Below are positions 27,649 to 36,996 of a stretch of DNA of 64,000 nt, one piece after another (position 1 is the stretch's first letter; each line of letters begins with the position of its first letter). The position numbers and the translations under genes were made by a program. The stretch comes from Candidatus Zhuqueibacterota bacterium. GTDB taxonomy: Bacteria; Zhuqueibacterota; Zhuqueibacteria; Thermofontimicrobiales; Thiofontviventaceae. Location of the stretch: positions 1 through 64,000 of the forward strand of contig JAFGDW010000249.1 of assembly GCA_016931935.1 (NCBI GenBank), given 5' to 3'. A model generated the notes under the pieces. That model was not told where the DNA came from. It was given only the letters and a program-made list of their open reading frames with translations, and made no database searches.

Positions 27649-27903
27649 ATGCAAGAGAATTTGTTGAATGAACAGCAACAAAAATCAATCAATCGACGTG
27701 GATTTCTAAATCTGCTGGGGCGAGGTATATTGATGGCTCTGCTTGCGGCAATTCCGGTACTGTTTTTCCGGCGCAACCAAATCACCCAAAAACAGACAAT
27801 TGAATGTCCAAACAATGAAATGTGTCAGGGCTGTATCAGTCTTCCAAAATGTACATTACCAATAGCGGAGACACACCGCCAGAAAGAAAAATTACGTCGA
27901 TAA
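27649..27903 (+). CDS. Small Tat-signal, Cys-rich protein
   Basis: An 84-residue protein with a twin-arginine-like leader (INRRGFLNLLGRG), a hydrophobic helix (ILMALLAAIPVLFF) and a short exported tail carrying four cysteines in the pattern C-x5-C-x2-C-x5-C (ECPNNEMCQGCISLPKC). The spacing could hold an Fe-S cluster or a metal, or could form disulfides. GCGGAGAAATAAAAAG is the ribosome site, and the start is only 18 bases after the NHL propeller gene. I do not recognise the family. The position between Tat propeller and Tat ferredoxin suggests an anchor or electron-transfer subunit (inference). Confidence 0.72.
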   Translation: MQENLLNEQQQKSINRRGFLNLLGRGILMALLAAIPVLFFRRNQITQKQTIECPNNEMCQGCISLPKCTLPIAETHRQKEKLRR

Positions 27904-27944
27904 ATTGCTCTGCGCTACGCTCATTTCAAAAAAGTGTGATCATT

Positions 27945-28535
27945 ATGGATAAACCAAATAAAAACCAACCCGTCTCCCGCCGAACGTTTTTCGGTGACAC
28001 GCTGCGTACCCTGTCCGCGCTTGGCCTTGGCAGTCTCGTTGGATTTGGGGCACGTAAAGCCACTTCCGAAGAACTGGTGTGGCAGCTCGATCCGGACAAA
28101 TGCGTGCAATGCGGCCAATGCGCCACCGAATGTGTGCTCGATCCGTCCGCGGTGAAATGTGTGCACGCCTTTGATGTTTGCGGCTATTGCAAGTTATGCG
28201 GCGGTTATTTCAAACCCGATGCTAAGTCACTGGACACCGCTGCGGAAAATCAACTCTGCCCGACCGGCGCACTCATTCGTAAATTCGTGGAAGATCCGTA
28301 TTACGAGTACACGATCGATGAATCGCTCTGCATCGGCTGCGCCAAGTGCGTGAAGGGTTGCGGCGCGTTTGGCAATGGTTCGCTGCACTTGCAAGTGCGT
28401 CATGATTGCTGTGTGAATTGCAACGAATGCTCCATTGCCAAAGCCTGTCCGTCGAATGCATTTCAGCGGGTACCGGCGTCGAAGCCGTATCTTTACCGTG
28501 GCGTGCAGCGGAAGGATTTTTATCCGGAAAAATAA
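27945..28535 (+). CDS. Tat-exported multi-cluster ferredoxin (NapG/MauM-like)
   Basis: A 197-residue periplasmic ferredoxin with a Tat signal (VSRRTFFGDTLR then ALGLGSLVGFGA). The mature protein is packed with cysteine motifs: CVQCGQCATEC, CGYCKLCGG, CPTGAL, CIGCAKCVKGC and CVNCNECSIAKACP, enough for about four [4Fe-4S] clusters. It should pass electrons from a membrane polyferredoxin to a periplasmic acceptor, as NapG does with NapH. The ATG at 27945 is preferred because the twin-arginine leader starts there; the open frame upstream overlaps the preceding gene. The likely membrane partner is the next gene. Confidence 0.9.
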   Translation: MDKPNKNQPVSRRTFFGDTLRTLSALGLGSLVGFGARKATSEELVWQLDPDKCVQCGQCATECVLDPSAVKCVHAFDVCGYCKLCGGYFKPDAKSLDTAAENQLCPTGALIRKFVEDPYYEYTIDESLCIGCAKCVKGCGAFGNGSLHLQVRHDCCVNCNECSIAKACPSNAFQRVPASKPYLYRGVQRKDFYPEK

Positions 28536-28549
28536 CCATCGTTAGCCAT

Positions 28550-28653
28550 CGTTCCCAGTCTCTGGCTGGGAATGCCTACTGCAAGGCTCTGCCTTGTGGA
28601 TGACTTGCGGCAGAGCCGCAATATTTCATTCCCGGCGAGACGCATGGAACGAT
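28550..28653. repeat. TCGTTCC palindromic element, copy 1
   Basis: About 103 bases with terminal inverted repeats ATCGTTCC and GGAACGAT. Inner arms TGGGAATG and CATTCCC and a central GGCTCTGCC / GGCAGAGCC hairpin complete the fold. A second, diverged copy lies at 41875-41983. It resembles the dispersed palindromic units seen in many genomes. Confidence 0.7.
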
Positions 28654-28678
28654 ATAATTTGATTTTTGGATACTGCAA

Positions 28679-28742
28679 TTTATCATGCTAACGGCAGATG
28701 CGCCTTCGGAGCATTTGTAATTTGAACTTTGAATATTGTTTA
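28679..28742. repeat. GATGCGCC hairpin repeat, copy A, plus heptads
   Basis: Copy A of a dispersed repeat: TTTATCATGCTAACGGC, then the hairpin GATGCGCCTTCGGAGCATT, then ATTTG. It is followed by 7-base units (ATTTGTA, ATTTGAA, CTTTGAA). Other copies are at 30229-30274 and 44519-44568. Confidence 0.65.
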
Positions 28743-28755
28743 TTTAAAAAAGAAC

Positions 28756-30054
28756 ATGCTACTTAAAAACAAAACGATTTTATTAACCATCTTCATTATT
28801 ATGAACCTGGCCAGCGCCGCCCAGCTCTTCGGTATTGAGCGTTTTCCGCGTCCGCAGTTCGAATCTGATTACCAGCAGCCGCGGATGACATCGCCGGATC
28901 CACGGGCAGCGACGTATGAATATATCGATATTGCTGCGTTATTGGCGGCGCTGAGCGTGACAACATTCCTTATTCTCAAAAAGCGCTCGCGCCGCGGCGT
29001 GTTTGTGATGATGCTGCTATCGATTGCCTATTTCGGATTTTGGCGCAAGGGCTGCGTGTGCTCGGTCGGATCGATTCAGAATGTTGCATATGCATTGGCG
29101 AATCCCGATTATGCGATTCCCATTTCCGTGATCGTGTTTTTCATCCTGCCGTTGGTGTTTTCACTGTTTTTCGGCAGAACGTTTTGCGCCGGCGTGTGTC
29201 CGTTAGGCGCAATTCAGGATGTCGTTATTCTCAAGCCCCAACGTATTCCGTTGTGGTTAAATCACATGCTGCGCGGCATTCCATTTCTCTATCTGGGAAT
29301 TGCCGTGCTGGCGGCAGTTACCGGATCGATGTTTCTTATCTGCCGGTTTGATCCGTTTATCGCCCTCTACCGCATGGGCGGTGACTGGGGGATGGTAAGC
29401 TTTGGTGTTGCGTTGTTGCTAGTGGGTGTGTTCATTGCCCGGCCGTACTGCCGGTTTCTCTGTCCGTATGGCGTATTGCTCGGCTGGTTGTCAAAATTCT
29501 CCAAATACCACGCCAGCATCACACCGGATGAATGTATCCAATGCAAACTATGCGAAACGTCATGCCCATTTGAGGCGATCGACGTGCCGGTGACCGAAAA
29601 ACCTGTGGAGTCGCAGACCGTGGCGCGGCGACGTTTGGCTATTATTTTAATTGTCATGCCGGTGTTCATGTTGCTTGGCGGCTGGATTGGCTCGCATCTG
29701 AATAAACCGTTGTCGCGGCTGCATCCGACAGTGCGGTTGGCTGAACAGGTGAATAATGAAAATGCCGGACGCATATATGAAACCACTATCTATTCACGCA
29801 CGTTTCGTGCCTCTGGTGAAACGATGGAACAACTCATGGCAGAAGTCCGCCAGATTGAGCATAAATACAAAATCGGTGGCTGGTGGCTGGGGATGTTCCT
29901 TGCTACTGCGGCGGGCATGGCGTTAATTAATTTATCCAGGCGTCGCCGGCAAACAATTTATGAGACCAACCATACACATTGTCTCAGTTGCGGCAGGTGT
30001 TTTGATTATTGCCCGCGACATCATGCGTTGAAAGGGGATTTGGTGCAGACGTGA
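28756..30054 (+). CDS. NapH/NosR-like membrane polyferredoxin
   Basis: A 432-residue inner-membrane Fe-S protein with about seven hydrophobic helices. It has the polyferredoxin motifs CVCSVGSIQNV, RTFCAGVCPLGAIQD and YCRFLCPYG, then a cytoplasmic ferredoxin loop CIQCKLCETSCP. A periplasmic stretch between two later helices follows, and the C-terminus adds another cluster motif, CLSCGRCFDYCP. NapH/NosR-type proteins take electrons from quinol or flavin and pass them across the membrane; here the partner would be the Tat ferredoxin just upstream. The ATG at 28756 was chosen; a TTG at 28729 is inside repeat sequence. The ribosome site is weak (AAAAAAGAAC). Confidence 0.9.
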   Translation: MLLKNKTILLTIFIIMNLASAAQLFGIERFPRPQFESDYQQPRMTSPDPRAATYEYIDIAALLAALSVTTFLILKKRSRRGVFVMMLLSIAYFGFWRKGCVCSVGSIQNVAYALANPDYAIPISVIVFFILPLVFSLFFGRTFCAGVCPLGAIQDVVILKPQRIPLWLNHMLRGIPFLYLGIAVLAAVTGSMFLICRFDPFIALYRMGGDWGMVSFGVALLLVGVFIARPYCRFLCPYGVLLGWLSKFSKYHASITPDECIQCKLCETSCPFEAIDVPVTEKPVESQTVARRRLAIILIVMPVFMLLGGWIGSHLNKPLSRLHPTVRLAEQVNNENAGRIYETTIYSRTFRASGETMEQLMAEVRQIEHKYKIGGWWLGMFLATAAGMALINLSRRRRQTIYETNHTHCLSCGRCFDYCPRHHALKGDLVQT

Positions 30055-30373
30055 TATATCTTGGGATTTATTTTGTCATTGATTTTGCAATAACGAATTA
30101 TAAAATTTCAAGTGCCAAAAACCAAAATCCAAATAAAAAACAATCACCAAATTTTCAATGATCAAAGAATTCAGTTTTTCAGTGAGATGACCTGGTTTCG
30201 TTTTGAATTTGATAACTGTTTTTTGAAATTTATCACGCCATAGGCGGATGCGTCCTTTGGCGCATTTGTAATTTGTTTTTTGAAGTTTGTGATTTTACAC
30301 TAACGCTGAAATGATGTGATGTTTGGTTTTCAAATTTTAAAACAAGAGCAAAATTCTTGCACGGAGACAGAAT
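30055..30373. repeat. Intergenic gap: heptads and GATGCG hairpin copy B
   Basis: No gene is seen. From about 30105 the sequence runs in 7-base units (AAGTGCC, AAAAACC, AAAATCC, AAATAAA), with complementary T-rich units from about 30200 on. Copy B of the dispersed hairpin (TTTATCACGCC, GGATGCGTCCTTTGGCGCATT) is at 30229-30274, followed by TTTGTAA, TTTGTTT, TTTGAAG, TTTGTGA. The TonB-receptor ribosome site (GCACGGAGACAG) ends the gap. I see no riboswitch or Fur-type operator. Confidence 0.55.
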
Positions 30374-32509
30374 ATGAAACATGTACTAGCAATTCTTCTT
30401 ACCATTTCACTCATTCTTTTTTATACTTTTGAATTATATGCGCAAACTATTATTGAAGTCGATACCAAAGTGGACACCACAGTTGTTATCGAAGCCATGA
30501 AGGAGCGGTTGATTCCCAAATATTCATCTGTTGCCACCAAAATTGATGTGCCGTTGCAGCAAATTCCTATGAGCGTCAGCGTGGTGAACAGCAACATGAT
30601 TGAAAATCAGAACAACTTTGTACTCGGCGATGCTGTCACCAACGTCAGCGGCGTTAACACCCAAACGGGCAATGGCGTGCACGACTATTTTATTATCCGC
30701 GGATTGAATTCGCTGGACAATGGCTTAATTCTCACCGATGGCACCATGGAACCGGAAGTGACTTACTATAATTTGTACAATGTCGACCGGATCGAAGTGT
30801 TGAAGGGCCCGGGAGCGTTTTTGTACGGCAGCAATCCGCTGTCCGGCACAGTCAATCTTGTGCGCAAGCAGCCGATGTTTAATAAATTCATTGCAGCCCA
30901 CAGTACGATGGGTCAATTCAATACCTACCGCAATTCCATCGATGTGGGAATTGGCGACACACAGAAGAAATTCGCGATCCGCCTGAACGCGCTGTGGGAG
31001 AATGCGGATAATTACCGCAACGACAAAAAAAATGAAATTGTTGCCATCAATCCTGCCATCACGTATTATTTGACACCCAAAACCACGGTGAATGTGAACG
31101 CCGAGTACATCAACAGCAAATACAAACCGGATTCCGGCATTCCGCTGGTTTATAATTTCCTCATGCGGCGGCTCAATCGCCTGGCCGATGTGCCGCGTAC
31201 CAATTCGTATCAGACGCCGTTTGATTTTTCTAACCAAAAAATTACACGCGTAAAAATGAGTGTGGAACAAAAATTGACTGAAGCAATTGCTTTTCAAAGC
31301 AAAATTTACTTTACGCGGCTGGACTGGAATTCGCAGGGAACGCTGATCAATGGCGCCTTTCCCAATGAATGGACTGGTAAGCTGAATGTGAGTCGTTCCA
31401 TGTCCTACATCGACGATGTCCGCGATGTGGTCGGAAATCAAAATGAATTCACGCTTTCGGTCGCCAGTGGCGGCCTGAAACACGAATTACTCGCTGGTTT
31501 CGAATGGAATGTTTTGCAGGAAGATTACATGTATGATGTGGCGCAGACGATTCCGTCCATCGATCTTTACAACCCCGTGGAAACCGCGGTTCAAAGTCAG
31601 ATCATATATTATCCCTATCTGCGCGGCGATGTGAAAAATGTAGTGCTCGCGCCGTACGCACTGGATCAGGTGGCAATTTCCGATCAATTGCAAATGACGC
31701 TCGGTGTGCGTTACGATTATATTCAGTTTGAAAACAAAGCTGCGGGCTATCTTGCCGATCGTAGCTACAGACAATTGAATCCAATGCTCGGGATTAATTA
31801 TTCACCAGTTCAGCAGATTTCGCTGTATGCCAACAGTGGTCAGGCATTTGCATCGCCATCCAGTCAGATCGTGGGTGACCAGGAAGCAGAAACGAGTCGC
31901 CAATACGAAGCTGGCGTTAAACAAGTTTGGTTTGATGGCCGCGCGAATTTGGATGTTGCGTGCTATTTCATTATCAAGGAAAATATTGTCATTCCCGGCA
32001 TGGATGGCATCTCCAAGCAATTGGGAGATATGGAATCCAAAGGCGTGGAAGTTGACCTGCGGCTTGAGCCATTGCACGATTGGTTCGCCACTGTCTCTTA
32101 TGCCTTGTCGGATGTGAAACTGACTAGATTTTACGAGCGCGTTCCAGTCGGAAAGGACCAATACGGCATGCCGATTTACATGATGTTCGACCGTACAGGC
32201 AATCGTTCGCCGTTTACGCCAATGCACATACTGAACTTCTGGACGACCAAAGCAATGGTGAATGGTCTTGGTGTTGGTGTGGGCGCTCGCTACCTCAGCA
32301 GCCAATTCATCGCTTCGGATAATGTCTATCAAATCGATGCTGCGTTTACTCTGAACGCCATTGTGTATTACACCATGGGGCCGGCGCGATTTAGCCTGAA
32401 TTTCAAGAATATGACTGATGAAGCATATGAAATCCGCGGTTTCAATAATTCGTCGGTGATACCGGCTGCCCCACGGGCGATTTACGGGAAGATTGATGTA
32501 GCGCTGTGA
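30374..32509 (+). CDS. TonB-dependent siderophore-type receptor
   Basis: A 711-residue outer-membrane receptor. The signal peptide ends near LYAQ (residue 26). The plug domain (about 50-185) shows the siderophore-receptor pattern: IPMSVSVVNSNMIENQN, FIIRGLNS, RIEVLKGPGAFLYGSNPLSG and TVNLVRKQP. A 22-strand-type barrel follows, ending in FNNSSVIPAAPRAIYGKIDV. It imports an iron chelate or similar metal complex, energised by TonB-ExbBD, none of which are in the window. It lies inside the envelope redox cluster, which suggests that metal delivered here is reduced or used by the neighbouring electron-transfer proteins (inference). Confidence 0.93.
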   Translation: MKHVLAILLTISLILFYTFELYAQTIIEVDTKVDTTVVIEAMKERLIPKYSSVATKIDVPLQQIPMSVSVVNSNMIENQNNFVLGDAVTNVSGVNTQTGNGVHDYFIIRGLNSLDNGLILTDGTMEPEVTYYNLYNVDRIEVLKGPGAFLYGSNPLSGTVNLVRKQPMFNKFIAAHSTMGQFNTYRNSIDVGIGDTQKKFAIRLNALWENADNYRNDKKNEIVAINPAITYYLTPKTTVNVNAEYINSKYKPDSGIPLVYNFLMRRLNRLADVPRTNSYQTPFDFSNQKITRVKMSVEQKLTEAIAFQSKIYFTRLDWNSQGTLINGAFPNEWTGKLNVSRSMSYIDDVRDVVGNQNEFTLSVASGGLKHELLAGFEWNVLQEDYMYDVAQTIPSIDLYNPVETAVQSQIIYYPYLRGDVKNVVLAPYALDQVAISDQLQMTLGVRYDYIQFENKAAGYLADRSYRQLNPMLGINYSPVQQISLYANSGQAFASPSSQIVGDQEAETSRQYEAGVKQVWFDGRANLDVACYFIIKENIVIPGMDGISKQLGDMESKGVEVDLRLEPLHDWFATVSYALSDVKLTRFYERVPVGKDQYGMPIYMMFDRTGNRSPFTPMHILNFWTTKAMVNGLGVGVGARYLSSQFIASDNVYQIDAAFTLNAIVYYTMGPARFSLNFKNMTDEAYEIRGFNNSSVIPAAPRAIYGKIDVAL

Positions 32510-32564
32510 GGCGCGATGCGCTTTGCCACTTATTAACATGCTGTCTTGCTGAAAGCTAAAACCT

Positions 32565-34256
32565 ATGAATGAAGAATCAAAAAACATGTTGTACACCCTG
32601 GCGCAGCGCATCGCCCTGATAGCCAGCATATTCGCCATCATCCTGAGCATTTTGATGATCGCCAACTTCATCCAAACCAAAGCGGGTGATCCGCTCAACA
32701 GCCCGGCGCTAACAAAATTAGTCGGGCAGTTGAAGGAAAATCCGGGCGATCAGGCGCTTAAGGAACAAATCCGTGAGCTGGATTTGCTGGCGCGCAAGGC
32801 ATTCTTTACCCGCCGCTGGCAATTGCGCGCAGCCATGTATGCGTTGTTGGCGTGCCTGGTGCTCATTTTTGCATCGTTAAAAGCAATGCAAAATTTGCGT
32901 CCGGAACCGGCGCAGCCGCCGACAGGCGAGCACGCCAGTTGGTGGCAATTGCAGTCCGGTCTCCGTAAATACACCATTATTGCCGCAAGTGCGCTAATGG
33001 GAATCGGCCTTGTACTGAGTGTGATTTCAAACGTGCTGTGGGAGCGGCCTGCCCCGGAACCTGTTGCAGCCAATGTGCCCGACGTGGCAACTATTGAACA
33101 AAACTGGCCGAATTTTCGCGGTCCGTGGGCCAACGGTCATGCCCATTTTACCAATGTACCAACTGAGTGGAATGGCGCCGATGGCACCAATATCAAGTGG
33201 AAAGCCGAAATCCCGTTGCCGGGCTTCAATTCACCGATTGTCTGGGGCGACCGCATTTTCCTGTCCGGCGCTGATAAAACCAAACAGATGGTTTGCTGCT
33301 ACGATCTCAATACCGGCTCCCTGATCTGGGAGAAGGAAATCGCATCCATGAAATCCGCCGATAAAGAACCGACTGCGGATGACTACACCGGTTATGCTGC
33401 TCCATCGATGGCCACGGATGGCAGTCATGTCTTCGTTATTTACGCCACCGGTGATATTGCTGGCCTGGACCTGGATGGCAACCAACTCTGGGCGATGAAT
33501 CTTGGCGTGCCGGACAACCATTACGGCCATTCGTCGTCGCTCATCTGCTATCAACATTTGTTGATCGTTCAATTTGATGATTATGGCAATCCGCGACTGC
33601 TTGGGCTGAACGGCGCCACTGGCCAGACTGTGTGGGAGCAAAAACGCAACCAGATTTCCTGGTCGTCGCCGATCTGTGTCATTACCGGCAAGCGGATGGA
33701 GTTAATTCTCACCAATTCGTCATCGGTGACCTCGTTCGATCCGCTTACTGGTAAACTGCTCTGGAACAACGATTGCCTGAGTGGCGAGGTCGGCGCCTCC
33801 GCAGCATACGCCGACGGTTATGTATATGCTGCCAACGAGTATGCCATTGGCGTCGCCATCAAAATTCCCGCGCCATCCGGTGATGAAGCAACGATTGCCT
33901 GGGAGTACGACGACAACCTCCCCAACGCCTCCAGTCCGCTGGCTACCGATAAATATCTGTTTCTCGCGACCGGCGATGGCTATGTATCATGTCTCAACGC
34001 CAAAACCGGTGAGCTGTTCTGGGAACACGAGTTTGATCATGGCATGTATGCCTCTGCCGTGCTGGTAGGCGAGTTGGTCTACTTAATGGATTTGAAAGGC
34101 GTGATGCATATTTTCAAAGCTGATGACGAATTTGAGCTTGTTAGTGAACCGGCGCTTGGAGAAAAATCGTCCTGTACTGCTGCGATTGTGGATGGAAAGA
34201 TTGTGGTGAGGGGGGAGAAGAATTTGTATTGTATTTCGGTGACCGGTAATCGGTGA
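32565..34256 (+). CDS. Membrane protein with PQQ-like beta-propeller (WPxFRG type)
   Basis: A 563-residue protein with three predicted transmembrane helices in the first 160 residues (ALIASIFAIILSILMIANF, AMYALLACLVLIFASL, IIAASALMGIGLVLSVIS), then an exported propeller that opens with QNWPNFRGPWANG. Blades include GFNSPIVWGDRIFLSGADK, YDLNTGSLIWEKEI and CLNAKTGELFWEHEF. It is the fourth WPxFRG propeller of the cluster and the only one with a multi-helix anchor. It starts 55 bases after the TonB receptor. The membrane part has no visible heme or Fe-S ligands. Confidence 0.86.
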   Translation: MNEESKNMLYTLAQRIALIASIFAIILSILMIANFIQTKAGDPLNSPALTKLVGQLKENPGDQALKEQIRELDLLARKAFFTRRWQLRAAMYALLACLVLIFASLKAMQNLRPEPAQPPTGEHASWWQLQSGLRKYTIIAASALMGIGLVLSVISNVLWERPAPEPVAANVPDVATIEQNWPNFRGPWANGHAHFTNVPTEWNGADGTNIKWKAEIPLPGFNSPIVWGDRIFLSGADKTKQMVCCYDLNTGSLIWEKEIASMKSADKEPTADDYTGYAAPSMATDGSHVFVIYATGDIAGLDLDGNQLWAMNLGVPDNHYGHSSSLICYQHLLIVQFDDYGNPRLLGLNGATGQTVWEQKRNQISWSSPICVITGKRMELILTNSSSVTSFDPLTGKLLWNNDCLSGEVGASAAYADGYVYAANEYAIGVAIKIPAPSGDEATIAWEYDDNLPNASSPLATDKYLFLATGDGYVSCLNAKTGELFWEHEFDHGMYASAVLVGELVYLMDLKGVMHIFKADDEFELVSEPALGEKSSCTAAIVDGKIVVRGEKNLYCISVTGNR

Positions 34257-34390
34257 TCGGTAAACGGTTAGCGGTAATTAGTGATCGTTGATAGTTTATT
34301 AGTAATCGGTAATCCCTTCCAAACAGCGGCTGGATGAGCGAGATTAATGTTTTTCACCGATAACTGCTCACTGATAACCGATCACCCTAC
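34240..34390. repeat. Heptad GGTAATC repeat with inverted arm
   Basis: One of the clearest heptad arrays in the window: GGTAATC GGTGATC GGTAAAC GGTTAGC GGTAATT AGTGATC GTTGATA, starting inside the last codons of the propeller gene. A complementary arm (CACCGATAACTGCTCACTG, then ATAACCGATCACC) lies at about 34356-34386, so the whole gap can fold into one hairpin. Confidence 0.7.
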
Positions 34391-34447
34391 GTTGGTAAAA
34401 CGGCAATATTGCCATGCTGACCGAGCAACGATAGAGAAAGAACACCC

Positions 34448-36916
34448 ATGAAATCAGAATCCAGTAAGTTGACATCTGCGGACGCAGCCATTGCAAAATT
34501 CAAAAATGCGTTCGAACACGCTCTGTACTACCGGCGTGGTCAAGCCGCACAGTCGGCAAGTGAAAACGATTGCTATGTGGCCCTGGCTTACGCAGTGAGA
34601 GACTACTTAATAGAGCGTTGGTATAAGACGACACAAACTCATTTTGAAACCAATCCCAAATTTGTTTACTATTTGTCAGCAGAGTATTTGATCGGCCCTC
34701 AACTAACGCAGAATATGTTGTTTACGGATACGACCAATACAGCTCATCAAGCCATTCGCCAGATTGGATATGATATTGATCGGCTGGTAGCACAGGATGT
34801 CGAGCCAGGTTTGGGCAACGGTGGTTTGGGGCGTCTGGCCGCCTGTTTTCTTGATTCACTGGCGACATTGGATATTCCGAGTATGGGGTACGGAATTCGT
34901 TACGAGTATGGCATCTTTAACCAGGCCATTAAGGATGGCTGGCAGGTGGAACGGCCGGATGAGTGGCTGCTCCTGGGCAATCCGTGGGAATTTCCTCAGC
35001 CTGACAATATGGTGGAAGTCAAGTTTGATGGACACACCGAAGCTTACACAGATAAAAAGGGCAACTACCGCGTGAATTGGGTACCTAATTATATTGTTCG
35101 GGGCCAACCTTACCATATCCTTGTGCCCGGGTACAAGACCAGCACTGTCAACATGCTGCGGCTTTGGGGAGCCAGGGCCAGCCGGGAGTTTGACTTTGAA
35201 GTGTTTAATGTCGGTGATTATGCCCGCGCTGTCGACGCCAAGATTCTATCGGAGAATATTACCAAAGTACTTTATCCCAATGACAACGTTCCCGAAGGCC
35301 AGAAACTGCGGCTCAAACAACAGTATTTCTTCGTTGCCTGTTCCCTGCAGGATATCATTCGACGTTTTAAGTTAAGGAATAATGACTGGGATCAGTTACC
35401 GGAAAAAGTTGTCATTCAACTAAATGACACCCATCCGGTGGTAGCTATTCCGGAGTTGATGCGGTTGTTGGTTGACGAGTCTCAGCTTGAATGGGACAGT
35501 GCCTGGCGCATTACACAGAAGACTTTTGCATACACCTGTCACACACTCCTGCCAGAAGCATTGGAGAAATGGCCGGTGGCTTTATTTCAATACTTGCTGC
35601 CCCGGCATATGGAAATTGTGTACGAAATCAATCGTCGCTTCCTGGATGTAGTTCGGGCTTACTTTCCCAACGATCCGGAGCGCATCGCACGCATGTCGAT
35701 TATCGAAGAAGGTCAGGATAAAAAGTTGCGGATGGCTCATTTGGCAGTGGTGGGTAGTTTTTCAGTCAACGGCGTGGCGCAATTGCAATCCGACCTGCTT
35801 ACGCAACACGTTTTTGCTGATTTTTATGCGCTGTGGCCGGAGAAATTCAACAACAAAACCAACGGCGTTACGCCCCGGCGTTTTGTGAAATTAGCCAATC
35901 CCGGCCTTGCCGATCTCATTACTTCGAAGCTCGGAGATGGCTGGCTGAACGAGCTTAACCGCCTGGAGCAATTGGAACAGCATATTGATAACGCCGACTT
36001 TCGTCGGACCTGGCGTAATGTTAAGCAGCAGAATAAGCAAATCCTGGCCGACTACATTCGTGAACATAACGGGGTACAGGTCAATACTGATTCAATTTTC
36101 GATGTTATGGTTAAACGGCTGCATCAGTATAAACGGCAGCACCTCAAGGCGCTTCACATCATCACGCTCTATAATCGAATCAAAGCCAATCCGGATATTG
36201 ATATTGTGCCGCGAACTTTTATTTTTGGCGCCAAGGCCGCTCCCGGTTACGTGATGGCCAAGCTGATCATCAAATTGATCAACGATATTGCCAATGTGGT
36301 CAATAACGATCCTGTTGTGAAAGATCGGTTAAAGGTTGTTTTTCTGGCCAACTTTAATGTCTCGCTTGCGCAGAAAATCTATCCGGCGGCAGATATCTCG
36401 GAGCAAATATCATTGGCTGGTAAAGAGGCTTCCGGCACTGGTAATATGAAATTTGCCCTTAATGGTGCGCTCACAGTTGGTACGCTCGACGGGGCTAACA
36501 TCGAGATCAGGGACCGGGTTGGGGCAGAAAACTTTTTCCTGTTCGGTTTAACGACTGACGAGGTATTCGCCCTCAAGGAACGGGGCTACAATCCGCGGGA
36601 GCATTATGACCGAAATTCCCACCTCAGGCAGGCTATTGACCAAATCAGATCGGGCTACTATTCCAATGGGAACACAGAGCTGTTCAAGCCTCTTGTTGAC
36701 GGACTACTTGACCACGATCCGTACATGCTGCTAGCAGATTACGCGTCATATATTGAAATCCAGGATCGGGCCGAACAAGCCTACCGCGATGTGGATCAAT
36801 GGACCCGGATGTCGATATTGAATACGGCCCGTTGTGGTTTCTTCTCATCGGATCGCACGATCCGTGAATACTGTGATGATATTTGGAAGGTCAAGCCAGT
36901 TAAGGTGGAGGTCTGA
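34448..36916 (+). CDS. glgP: Glycogen/starch phosphorylase
   Basis: An 822-residue GT35 alpha-glucan phosphorylase that releases glucose 1-phosphate from glycogen or maltodextrin. The PLP site is in [19 protein letters not shown] (K668). Family landmarks include [32 protein letters not shown], the VIQLNDTHP loop and [11 protein letters not shown]-like [14 protein letters not shown]. Length matches the classical long form. AGAGAAAGAACACCC lies before the ATG. It is alone between two intergenic gaps and unrelated in function to the redox genes on both sides. Confidence 0.97.
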   Translation: MKSESSKLTSADAAIAKFKNAFEHALYYRRGQAAQSASENDCYVALAYAVRDYLIERWYKTTQTHFETNPKFVYYLSAEYLIGPQLTQNMLFTDTTNTAHQAIRQIGYDIDRLVAQDVEPGLGNGGLGRLAACFLDSLATLDIPSMGYGIRYEYGIFNQAIKDGWQVERPDEWLLLGNPWEFPQPDNMVEVKFDGHTEAYTDKKGNYRVNWVPNYIVRGQPYHILVPGYKTSTVNMLRLWGARASREFDFEVFNVGDYARAVDAKILSENITKVLYPNDNVPEGQKLRLKQQYFFVACSLQDIIRRFKLRNNDWDQLPEKVVIQLNDTHPVVAIPELMRLLVDESQLEWDSAWRITQKTFAYTCHTLLPEALEKWPVALFQYLLPRHMEIVYEINRRFLDVVRAYFPNDPERIARMSIIEEGQDKKLRMAHLAVVGSFSVNGVAQLQSDLLTQHVFADFYALWPEKFNNKTNGVTPRRFVKLANPGLADLITSKLGDGWLNELNRLEQLEQHIDNADFRRTWRNVKQQNKQILADYIREHNGVQVNTDSIFDVMVKRLHQYKRQHLKALHIITLYNRIKANPDIDIVPRTFIFGAKAAPGYVMAKLIIKLINDIANVVNNDPVVKDRLKVVFLANFNVSLAQKIYPAADISEQISLAGKEASGTGNMKFALNGALTVGTLDGANIEIRDRVGAENFFLFGLTTDEVFALKERGYNPREHYDRNSHLRQAIDQIRSGYYSNGNTELFKPLVDGLLDHDPYMLLADYASYIEIQDRAEQAYRDVDQWTRMSILNTARCGFFSSDRTIREYCDDIWKVKPVKVEV

Positions 36917-36996
36917 TACATCACCACCGGAAGAATTATTTTTCAGAAATTCGCATATTAAAAAATCAACGCGTCGAGTTTTAATTATTTTTCTAT

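Noticed and set aside
30055-30373. Possible cobalamin or other riboswitch upstream of the TonB receptor
   Set aside because: The gap is explained by heptad repeats and one dispersed hairpin; no riboswitch core motif was found.
30725-31483. Long minus-strand open frame inside the TonB receptor gene
   Set aside because: It is a shadow of the plus-strand receptor with no ribosome site or family similarity.
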